Positions 31,868 through 42,430 of a stretch of DNA of 64,000 nucleotides are shown in pieces; within the stretch, counting starts at the first letter, position 1; each line of letters begins with the position of its first letter. The stretch is from Terfezia claveryi (Eukaryota > Ascomycota > Pezizomycetes > Pezizales > Pezizaceae). The translations under genes were made by a program, and so were the position numbers. Location of the stretch: assembly GCA_015179025.1 (NCBI GenBank), contig WHUX01000063.1, forward strand, positions 1 through 64,000, written 5' to 3'. The notes beneath the pieces were generated by a model, which searched no databases, was not told where the DNA came from, and saw nothing but the letters and a program-made list of their open reading frames with translations.

Positions 31868-32939
31868 TCTCTAGTTCTCCGCCCGTCAAGTTATGGGGCG
31901 TTTATCAATCCCAGTGCTGCGAAGATGTAAAATTTAAGTTTACGTAATCACGTGTGTCGAACAGTTTTGGCTTGGCAGATGTATCGGAGCTGACAAAGCT
32001 GCATGGCTAATCTATAACAAACGGCGGGGTTGCCAGCTTACGGTAGTGGGAAGGTATACATGTAGTAGAGATGAGATCACAGATATAATTATTTATAGAT
32101 ATATATTATATAAGTATATATGTGTACATACATACAGAACATATGTTCTCGTGGCCAGGCCGATTTGCAGTATGTACAGTACATACTTATATCAACCAGA
32201 CTAACACTTATATAGGTGGGATATTAGTCTGGCTGGCACAATAGCACGGATATCATAAATATAAGGTATGCCGGTAAATAATAAACCAGACTTTTAAATT
32301 TATCAAGGGCCAAGTATTTGTCTTTTAGGCCTGGTAGGACAAATAAACGGTTCCGGTCAGCCAAGCTTCGAAGATGCTACAGGATCTGATATCCACTGGG
32401 AATAATAGCATAGTAGTCTGGTTGATCAAAGGCCCAAACCAGACTTCATCGCTTGTATCTTGTGGCTTGCGTTTATTTGCCCTAGTCTCGTGCCCATTTG
32501 CCCACGTGCTTTGCTGTTCAAAAGAGGAGACCCCGCATGGCCACGTACTTGCAACCAGACTAACGACTAACTTAACGTTTTCTTGTACATTTGGCTTTGA
32601 AGTTAATAGGCAGCTTAGTCCGGTTAAGGAAACCTCCAAGTAAGGGTGCCGTAGGCTGGTTGGGGTGCCGAAGTAGGTATCGCGTGGTGGAATCCTAGTT
32701 TAGTTCTATCTTGTTATTGGTAGGCAAGTACGGTTGGATGACTCAATCCATTATCAGCTTTTGAGATTTTCCATTCGGCGGGAAAGCTTCATTAAAACGC
32801 CCCAAGACGCCGACTCGCAACTTCCCCCTCCCACAACCCAGACTTCCACAGTCCTCCAATTCGGCATCAGTCTGCAGAGAATACTGAAAAGCATTACACA
32901 ACTTAAGATTGCAGCGGGTGCAATCGATTGAACGCCCGT
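31868..32939. other. Intergenic between divergent PPR and CPS genes, with transposon-end motifs
   Basis: It must contain both promoters. Four copies of CCAGACTA or its complement lie here (32196, 32225, 32414, 32555), including the pair CCAGACTAAC / TTAGTCTGGCTGGCAC 20 bp apart at 32196-32236. These look like MITE ends, so small elements may have inserted in the promoter. An AT-rich tract with ATATAT runs is at about 32080-32140. No ORF is supported. Confidence 0.5.
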
Positions 32940-33230
32940 ATGCGGATTGGCTCCGAGTACACATCTCAGGTACTGTCTATTGTTATCTGATTACTTTTGT
33001 GGAATCCCCATACTGACTGGCCGTGGGTATATAGGATTACCTTTCAGGCACGTACTGCACTCTTCTGGCTGCATTGAGATTGTATCGGCGTCCTCTGCGG
33101 CCTGTGGATTCATTCCAAAGCTCATGGTTAAAAAGAAAAACAAATTTTCTCGTAATCGCATCATCCACGCCTAAAGACTAACAAAATTTTCTCCTGTTTA
33201 GACCACATCTGGAAAAATAGCTCCCATTAA
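32940..33230 (+). CDS. Arginine attenuator peptide (AAP) uORF in three exons
   Basis: In known fungi the AAP stalls its own ribosome when arginine is high and blocks translation of the downstream CPS small subunit. Here exons 32940-32969, 33035-33047 and 33202-33230 join to a 23-codon peptide whose last 17 residues are YTSQDYLSDHIWKNSSH. This matches the conserved AAP core (S/C-Q-D-Y-L/I-S-D-H-L/I-W-K/R), including the Asp and Trp needed for stalling in Neurospora and yeast. Intron 1 (65 nt) is GT-AG with CTGAC as branch point. Intron 2 (154 nt) starts GCACGT and ends GTTTAG after ACTAAC, so it would be a GC-AG intron. The exon 2-3 junction splits the Asp codon. The stop codon is 78 nt before the CPS start. 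No unspliced reading gives the core motif. Confidence 0.85.
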
Positions 33231-33308
33231 GACGAGTCATAGCTCACCGTTCTTACTACACACTTCAACTTTCTTTCGACATCAATTCATCTATAGCTTG
33301 TATCAAAA

Positions 33309-34717
33309 ATGTTTGCAGCACGTCGATTGTTTCAGCAAAGCAGGCATGCTCGTTCACTTGCAACTGTCACTGGCTCGACTGGTCGGCAAATGCCGCAGGT
33401 TGCAAGAGATCGATCGACTCCAATTTCTCACGATCGAGCAACCTTCACAATCAGAGTAAGTATTTAGCAGGAAATGGATCAATTCCGTATCAAACTGATT
33501 ATATTCTGTAGGATGGTCCTGTTTTCCATGGTAGATCTTTTGGGGCACGTACCAATATCTCCGGAGAGGCTGTGTTCTCTACGGCTCTTGTCGGTTATCC
33601 AGAATCGATGACCGATCCCTCTTATCGTGGCCAGATCCTCGTGTTCACCCAACCATTGATTGGGAATTATGGAGTGCCCAGTGACTCCCGCGACGAACAT
33701 GGACTGTTGAAATACTTCGAATCGCCAAACATCCAAGCTTGTGGTATTGTGGTTGCCGATGTTGCATTGAAGTATTCACACTGGACCGCTGTTGAATCCT
33801 TGGCGCAGTGGTGTGCACGGGAAGGAATCCCAGCTATCAGTGGAGTCGATACCAGGGCCATTGTGACCTACCTCAGGGAGCAAGGTTCGTCTTTAGCCAG
33901 AATTACGATTGGAGAAGAGTATGATGCCGATCAGGATGAAGCCTTCGTGGATCCCGAGCAAATCAACCTTGTGGCTAAAGTCTCAACAAAAGCTCCCTTC
34001 CACGTCGCCTCCACCGGTGATCTCCATGTTGCTGTAATCGACTGTGGTGTGAAGGAAAACATTCTCAGGAGCTTGGTCTCTCGCGGGGCCAGTGTGACTT
34101 GCTTTCCCTGGGATTATCCAATTCACAAGGTCGCCCACCATTTCGATGGCGTGTTTATCTCCAATGGACCCGGCGATCCCACTCACTGTGCACCTACCGT
34201 CTACCACCTCAGCAAACTCGTCGAGTCCTACCCCGGACCCATTATGGGTATTTGTCTTGGACATCAGCTTCTCGCATTATCTGCAGGCGCCCGCACAGTC
34301 AAATTGAAGTACGGAAACAGGGCTCACAACATTCCAGCTCTCGACATGTTGACCGGGCGTTGCCACATCACATCGCAGAACCACGGCTATGCTGTGGATG
34401 TCGGCTCCCTGCCAAAAGATCAATGGAAGGAGTATTTTGTCAATCTAAATGATGGGTCTAATGAGGGGATGATTCACCTCCACAAACCGATCTTTTCTAC
34501 CCAATTTCACCCTGAGGCAAAGGGTGGTCCACTCGACAGCTCATACCTGTTCGATAACTACCTAGACACTGTTGCTAAGTACAAGGCTCAACGAACATCG
34601 CCGGCTGAACGACCCAGTACAATGTTGAAGGATATATTGGGTAAGGAGAGAGTGGGTGTTGTCCCGGAAAGGGGTATTGCAGGGAGTATCGCGGCCACTG
34701 TAGGGGCAACCGCATGA
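33309..34717 (+). CDS. cpa1: Carbamoyl-phosphate synthase, arginine-specific small subunit
   Basis: Glutaminase subunit that feeds ammonia to the large subunit for carbamoyl phosphate in arginine synthesis; mitochondrial in filamentous fungi. Exons 33309-33455 and 33512-34717 (intron 56 nt, GTAAGT...CTGTAG) give 450 aa. Exon 1 encodes a basic presequence ([17 protein letters not shown]). The N-terminal CPS domain includes [20 protein letters not shown] and NYGVPS. The class I amidotransferase domain has [27 protein letters not shown], the nucleophile in [37 protein letters not shown], and [13 protein letters not shown] supplying His and Glu of the triad. All are intact. The AAP uORF just upstream shows it is the arginine-pathway enzyme (cpa1 / arg-2 type), not the pyrimidine one. 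Confidence 0.97.
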
Positions 34718-35324
34718 TGTATCATGAAGGGATATATCTGGTGGAGAGCAATAAGGCACTGGGGTCTAAGATGTATGATATTAGTTCATAGGAGTTATGG
34801 TTTTACCTTGATGTGTTCTCCTTGTATTTGTCCGTTGTGTTTTCATGTCCAATTTAAAATATCCACCTGTCGTCGATGAATATCAGAATCCATGTGAAAA
34901 TAAATAGAGTCTGTCATGAGTGCTTTGCCTCAACATACCGCCATGTCACAAATGCATCGGGTGCTCCTACTTAATCTCTGGCTGACGCTTCGGAATTCCT
35001 TTTGGAGATGTCGTAAAGACTACGCTGTTGGAAGAATCCCATACTGCAGTTGATACTTAGTTAAGACACCATTCATTGTGAGACAGGTGTCCATTAACAC
35101 CTTGTACTCTATACATTACCTTGGGTACTCTAGTTACTGCCGGTCATTAGACGTTCAAAAAAGCAATACGTAGCCTGGCAGACGGCGTCCAACGCATATG
35201 CTAGACTACATATTCAATGTTTTTAAATTACACGTGTAAGTACATACATTATACAACTATCTGCCTTCATACCACTCTAGGAGATGTAGCTTTAGCATAA
35301 ATCGGCGAGAACATGTGTAGTTGC

Positions 35325-35402
35325 GACGGCACGTAGTCTAGTTGGTAACACCGATGCGGTTAAGGTAATATACTTTTTTTTAAAAAAAAAATAAAATAAA
35401 AA
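35325..35402 (+). repeat. Possible tRNA-derived SINE fragment
   Basis: GTAGTCTAGTTGGTAACACC (about 35334-35353) fits the D-arm / box A of a tRNA gene (TAGTCTAGTTGGTAA). It is followed by GCGGTTAAGG and then a T run plus an A-rich tail instead of an anticodon arm and box B. A complete tRNA cannot be folded, so a tRNA-headed SINE fragment is a better guess. Weak evidence. Confidence 0.3.
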
Positions 35403-38400
35403 AAAGACTATACCCCTGCAGTCGGGGTAGCTTAATAATGAAACCGTTACGTAATCTCTTCACACTTCAATTCAAGATATTGCAAAAGCAACTACATACA
35501 TCATACGTTAGTTGTAGACATTGGTCAAATCCTGATATGAGCTGGCGAAAGAACCCCATAGAAGTATTCATCCTTGTGGATGACGAGCGGCTGTATGCAG
35601 CAACAGCGTGTCCTCTGAGTCAGAATAGGCGCAAAAGCTGAGGCACTAAGCACTACTCCGTATGTAATGGATGATTGAAACAAGATTTGAAACATTGTGA
35701 GAAAAAATTCTGATCTGCAGAATTACAAGAAATGGTGGAGCGCGATGCGCGAATTGAACTCTCCTTGCTGTAGACGGATTGGATTGCTGCATAGATAATG
35801 GCACAGGACAGATCCGCGCAATGCATGCAAGGGAGTATACATATGTAGAGATGCTTTAAATACACCTAATTCACAAACTGTAGTGTGTATGATACCGTAG
35901 CCTTGTTGTTTTCTTCTTCTTAGTTAACCTGTGTCTTACTTGACTTTATATTTGTATGAATTGATACTTGTTTTCTACAAGGCACCAGTTTACCCTGAAT
36001 CTCCTATGCGCGTTACCCTGAACTTGGTCTGGCCTGAATTAATCGACGTTGTATTCTATAGAAACACTATCCTATACTACTATATAATCCTTAATAAGTG
36101 ATGTTGTGCCAAGCACACATAGTTGTACAGAGATGTAACAAGGGTATGAAACTACAAGGAGGGGTGTGTGCATATATTATATCCCACTCAAGCATAATGC
36201 TTTATTTCTATACAATATCAGCTAAACCATTGGGCTATACCTAAGCATGGGCCATCTGCTTGAGGTTTACATAAAACATAGAGATGGGATAATATTTAGC
36301 TCTATAAGGTAGGGGTAGCATTGAGACACAGCCATGCATAATATCTCATATCCAGGCTTGAAGCATGTCAAGCATGTAGATAGTCTTCAATCCTAGTGTG
36401 TTGTGAACCTACAAATGGCCTTATATTTACTAATACCGGTGACATACAGCAAGAATTGCTTGCTCCCCAGCCTCCCGCCATGCGCAAGGCTATTATACTG
36501 AAAGAAATTTCTAGCACTGTGGACTGACAAGTCAATGTCCACTGCTTTCAGCATCGTACACGAAGGAATTCAAACACATGGAAACAGCCCTAGTTCGCCT
36601 TTGGGCGATCACACCAGGATAGCAATCACATTCCCTTGCTCTCCACAATGTTATGGTTTGGTTCTCACCGGTCAAGACATGGCCCATTCATTGGCCTAAC
36701 GTAAGCCCTGAAGTAGTAGGGATACCCTGACAGCTGGCCCGGGCCACAGCTCAAGGTTTTATCTTCAACTGATGAAATCTGTTATTCATAGTGTCAACAA
36801 ATCGTTGCAGCTCACGATGGCGCCTGTAGTGATCACCTACTTGACATAGCTTGTGAAATCAAATAACAAATACGAGGCTACCAGCATCCTGGTCTGATAG
36901 CAAGCCCGGGAATTTCCAACCAGTCAGCCAAGAACCAAAATTGTTCGCTGTTTTTGGACAAGGCAATTAAAGCACCCACTTCCGCTGATCCGTTGCGCGG
37001 AATTTTTGATTTTCCTATCCGTAGATCCGTAAGATCGCTTGCGCTTTTTACTTTCCCTCACTCACTTACATGTACGGGTATTCTACTCAGTTGGAGATGG
37101 TGGGCCGGAATGAGAAGACAGGGCTTTCCGCCTAAAGTTAGAAATAATAGCTACTATGATTAGAATACGGTACTCTCCTAGGTCGGCACCTACTTATAGG
37201 AGTTACTCTAATGAGCATCGTTAATAATCCCTGGTTAATGCCGGTGACACGGGTAGTTGGATTACCGGGTAGCCGGGTGAACGACGGCCGGATTATATAA
37301 AGATAGCACGCAGATCACATATCTTTGCCATATCAAGCTATAAGCATATGCATTATGAATGAGTACGCCTCTGAATACCGGAGGAGATAAAATGGCACAA
37401 GGTTATGTCAGGAAGGGTGCTATAGGGTATCATGAACTCACAAAATTTTAAAGGAAATTACAAGACAACATATCAAATCACCTCAATGAGAACAATTTCT
37501 TTGAGTCAAGCCACAAATTAAAAACACTCAATAAGTACGCCAATTAAGAGCAAGAGTATCAATTTTGGTACCGTAGTTTGCCATGACTATGGTAGCCTAT
37601 TGATATCGATAGACTTACCATGTACTCAGCTATGTAGGTAGTAATAGAGACCCTTCCAGTATGCTTTATACTTGTACCTACTAGAAACTAATTAACCAAA
37701 TATTATGTTATGGGGTGGTCTGGCCATTGTATTGCATTTTGGTTTACCACATTGAGAGTTGCTTAACCACTTTTGGCAATGCTAGACATCTTTACAAGCA
37801 GAATTAAGTACCAGTACTTATATGTGTTAAGTAACTACTAGACTACAAGTTGTTCAAATTTGTTAAGCTGATAAGAAGCATCTACAGCAATTTACTGCTC
37901 AAAGGAATGCGAGCGACTAGAGAGTATATTAGAGATTAAAGTGTGCTCAACACCGGCCTAAGGCGGGGGGTGTCAGGCAGCTTCTCCGGTGAGAAATAAA
38001 CTAACCTGAGAGCTTCTGTCTTCCTCTGTCCTTGACCTCTTCACACCATGTGCGTCTGCAGCATTCTCTATACCGTAGTCCCATAATCATTCTTCAGATC
38101 TGACCGATAGGCTTTTATCGCTAGCTGTATTCGCAATTCCCCCCTCCTCTTCTCGATCCGACACCTTGAGCCTGCGTGATTACAAAGATTCATTATTACC
38201 TGCGTATTCTACTGATATGGCAGCGAGCATTGACCCTAAGCACATAAGACAGAACACATCGCACCTGCAGGCAACCAACCTTCTGGGCTAGGCTATATCT
38301 CCCGTTGACCCCAAAGATTGCTGTACTTGGGGCTCATTCTGAGAATGTACACAGGACAGCAACGGTACAGGGGAAAGAGATTGCTAGTGCTATGGTCTAA

Positions 38401-39269
38401 CAGTGTATCGTGCACTCCGGCGGAAAAAACTCTTGTTCGCCACTGGACAATCACCCCAAGGCCCAGCTCACGAGTGAGGAGCCAGTAGAAAATTATTTGA
38501 TAGTCGAGCGTTCTGGATTTGCCTTCTAGGGGCAACGGCAAAAGAGGGTCACATTGAGATCGTTGGTATTACAATTACTCCTAAACCCTATGCATCCGGA
38601 GCCACCGGCGCCACCCGTTCCTATAGCTATACGAGTATTATATCCTAACTAAGAATTGGACCAAAGGTTGGTTGTTCGAGACTGTAGATGTGAGTGGCAA
38701 ATAGTATCGCCACCTGACAAAGAGAGCTGAACTCCTCGGTGACTACCATTGAAAGGGCAACCTGGCCTGATCAACATCAGTGCAGAGAGAAGGAAGTAGA
38801 GAATACGTGTAAGTTGATGGCGAATGTCGGGAATGCCCATAAAACATGTTTTAGAAATAGAAATCTTGCTTTTTAAACAAAAATAAAGATCTTATAACTC
38901 CATTCTCCATTGAAGATAACCTGCCCCCAGTTGTTAAAGGTTAGCACAAGGCTACAGCCTAAATTGCAGTGAGATTTATGATGCAGTTATCTAACTGGTC
39001 TGGAATTCTAGGATATTGATGTTCAAAATCCCTTAAGTATGGCACTACTCACTCTTGTACCAGATTGTGCTGCAGCCTCCTGGTTTTTCTAGCCTTAGCT
39101 ATCTGATCCAATGGTCAGCCTTGCCCCACTCAATTAACTATACGCGCGGTGTATTCGTATTCGGTAGCTGCTTCCCGGATTCAATTAGCCTATGATATAC
39201 CCCACCTGCACATTTATAACCGGCTGATCATGGAACTCTAGTTCGCTTGCTCTGTTTTTGCTTTGCGCG

Positions 39270-39393
39270 CCGGACCTGGCAGATTAACTTGCCTTGTCCT
39301 GAGGGATATCAGGATCCACCCGTATTTCTTGGTGTTCTTCATGGTCCGGGATCGAAAAAAAAAATTAAAATAAAATAAAAAATAAAATAAAAT
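39270..39393 (+). repeat. SINE-like dispersed repeat, copy 4
   Basis: The best-preserved head: GCCGGACCTGGCAGATTAAC, then TTGCCTTGTCCTGAGG, ATCCACCC, CTTCATGGTCCGGGATCG, and an A-rich tail with AAAAT units (39356-39392). The order and orientation match copy 1. Confidence 0.65.
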
Positions 39394-41964
39394 GGGAGCG
39401 AGGCTGGTGCCAACCAAACTAGCGAGCTGCAAGTGTGCTAATCCATTTCCTCCCCCACTTCTTGATTGATTGCCAGACTGGTTGGGTTGATCATTATATC
39501 ATTTCCATTGATATGATGTGATAGCGCCCGTGGAGATGCAACTAGACTAGCATATCAGTTAGTTACTTAGCTATTGGTGCAGTACATCGAGGAGATTATG
39601 CTATACTGACATTATGCATGGAGGGCTATGGCGCGTTATGGCTTGCCCCTTGAGGATGTTATATCCACAACAAGAAGTGCTTATGTCAGATATAGATATT
39701 GAAGCAATACAAATGTACTTCTCTCCCTACCAATAAATTCATTTTTTAAACTAGAAAATGCATTATTAAAGCGATCGTACGAATGTTTGTCTAGATCTCC
39801 CATGCAGCCAACCTTCAGCATGCTGATTGATATTCATATACATGTTCTCATGCCCATGTCCCCTTGAAACATCCATATTGTTCTTTCGTTCTTGAGTGTA
39901 AGCTAGAACTTACAATGCAAATGTTCTTGTTATCTTCTTAGGCTCCTTTGACCTACCGACTAGTTGACCCCCTGGTACTAGAATAAATGAACAGCTTTGA
40001 GCTACTCGTGACGTATCTCAACTCACAGTATACATATATATGTTTATGATCAGTGCAGTGGAACTTAGAGGCCAGCCGCTTAGTGAGTTGTAACATTTCC
40101 GATCAGTCTTCACCGCCAGACGCAACATATGCCTTGCCAAATTACAAATTATACTGTATTATGCCGCGTGATTTCTTGACCGTTGAGTAGAGAGCCCTGG
40201 TCATATTTGCCTAAGAAGGGTATCACCTGAACATTGTTGATAAATCTAATCCCAGGCTGTTTGTAAGATGTAATTGAATCCAAGAAGCTGAAAAAGAAGC
40301 ATCAATGCATAAATATTGATGATGATATGTTGACCACACATTATGGAAACTCGCCTGCTGCCTGGGAGGTGTTGTCTGGAGCCTTTGCGAAACCAAATAA
40401 AGTACTGGCTATAGCCGTCAGTATTGCACCTGCCTTGAATTTCTGGCTTGTTCACAATGCGGTCAGGTGGCTCAGCCTGAATTGGTATTGCTTTGAGGTT
40501 TCCCAAAACACCTGAGGTGTTCCCGGATAAACTAGCAATGGGTATGAATGCACCAGCAGTGATTCAGGCTCCACAGAAGCATTCGGCCGCAGTAGGCTGA
40601 AGGCCCTCAAAACTTTTATTGACTCCTCTATGATTAAGGCTGAGGTGAGATAAAAACCATATTGCGGTGTTCAGCCTCCTGTGCCTTAAAGATCGATTCA
40701 AACGCTCGGGTGATCATCGCTTATCTGACAACGGGCTGAAGTTGACTATATATAGATATAGTATGCGCTGCAAAGCTATGTCACGAAAATTTAGAATGAC
40801 AGTTCTCCAGCTTAAGAATTTAGGCGTACTTACTATAGTACTCACAAATGTTGTAATGTCCTCGGATCTATAACTAAGAAGTTAAAATTTCAAAAGCGAG
40901 ACATTGTGAGAATATATATACAGTATCTACTTCACTCGGTTTAACTTTTACGCTAGCCAGGGATCACTAGTCCTCTAATAAGCTTCATTTCTGCAGATAT
41001 GATTTACGTGTTGTTTGTTTGTTGCATCTTATACCGACTGTCATATAAGCGTTGATGAGACGAACTTCCGGTAGTTCCACTGCCTGTTTTGGTTCTACCC
41101 CAGTGCGCATGACCCAATCCTTGTAGTCTAACTAGGATATACACTGGTTGCCACAACGACCACTGAACTATGATAGGATACCACAAACTGAGTTTGCCTA
41201 GTAGTATGTGGTGGTTATTCTGATTGGCACAACAACTTCCTGTGCCCCGGTAATCGGGAAAATACAGAGTAGTCAACTAGGCAGCAATCCTACGCATCAT
41301 GTGGATGATCGCAGCCTACATAGTAGTTTGTTATAGTGAAGATGCAGCAGCTTGCTAATTAAAGTAAAACTTGTATCTCCTGCTACAACTTTCTCAATGA
41401 TAAACGCAGAGAGTACAAAACCTGAAAGGCTCCAAATAATACTAGACTACTAATGGGGAAAGGGAGGCCTGTATTCAGAGGACGTATAAGAGGTACATGT
41501 AATTACTCTATATATTATAATCCTGAACGCTAGAAGGCTGAAGGTTTTATTGGATTAGGCACATGCACATGCGGAGATAAGAAAACAAACGATTATTGAG
41601 CTCAATCCGTGAATTGAGGTCTTAAGCACACTTGAAGCCGACCGGTATTAGCTACCTTCTTTAACCCCTGGGTACCACCACGTCTGGTTGTCAATTCCGC
41701 GCAGCCTTATAATTTTGGCGGGGGTGTTGTGCCAACCAGACTAACCTAGTAAGGGAGAAGGAATTTATTTTGCATATACATACATATTTTATTCGTTTGC
41801 AAGTGGATACCGCTTAGAGAATATGCAACATATGTATGTGCATACCCTACAGTCAGAGCTACCGTATCTGTACCGATCGATCTAGACCGCCATACAGCGA
41901 AAAGTAAAGGATGGACAACGCCAATCAACAAAATGACTTCTCAGTGGTGAAATGAGACTGTTAC

Positions 41965-42021
41965 GGTGGAGCCGTTACTACGAGGCTAGGTGGAGCCGTT
42001 ACTACGAGGCTAGGTGGAGCC
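41965..42021. repeat. 24-bp tandem repeat, about 2.4 copies
   Basis: Unit GGTGGAGCCGTTACTACGAG plus GCTA at 41965-41988 and 41989-42012, then a partial copy to 42021. The copies are identical, so the duplication is recent. It lies about 410 bp upstream of the EST1/PIN gene. Confidence 0.9.
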
Positions 42022-42430
42022 TCATTGACTTACAACCGCGGGCCCTTCAAGTGTATGTAGGGGGTGGGCGGAATCTAGGCACGGGCTGGTTTGCTATGCG
42101 GACCAGCAACGAGGCTATGGATGAACACTATAAATATGGTCCATATCAACGCTCAGCAGCATGTTCGAACTTATTCTGGTTGTTCGACCTCAGAGAACCT
42201 TCCTTCTCCAACTCTCATCACAATAAACGCGCGCGACCCATTCCGTAGGTTTGTTGGCGCAACCCGTACCTATTTCCATCTTGTTTGCGTGCCAACCAGG
42301 CTATCTTGTTGCGCACTAGACGTCCGACAAAAGCAGACTAGTGCCACACAACACAACCTTGAGTACCACTCGGCTCAATCAAGGTATTCCCCCACACCAC
42401 CCCCCAACCAACCCCACGCTCACGCAACAG

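Larger units (their letters stand above)
34720..42430. other. Long intergenic region without supported genes
   Basis: 7.7 kb with only short ORFs (under about 100 codons), none with domains. It holds the fourth SINE-like copy (39270-39393), a tRNA-like box A segment with A-rich tail (35325-35402), CCAGACTA at 41736-41743 in the longer form GTGCCAACCAGACTAA, and a 24-bp direct repeat (41965-42021). It is AT-richer than the gene blocks. The final 300-400 bp are the probable promoter and leader of the gene at 42431. Confidence 0.5.

Noticed and set aside
33124..33174. uORF starting at ATG 33124 before the CPS gene
   Set aside because: It encodes a Lys-rich peptide without AAP similarity and lies inside the predicted second leader intron.
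35720..35760. tRNA-like box B (GAGTTCAATTC on the minus strand)
   Set aside because: The T-stem does not pair and no box A lies upstream at the right spacing.
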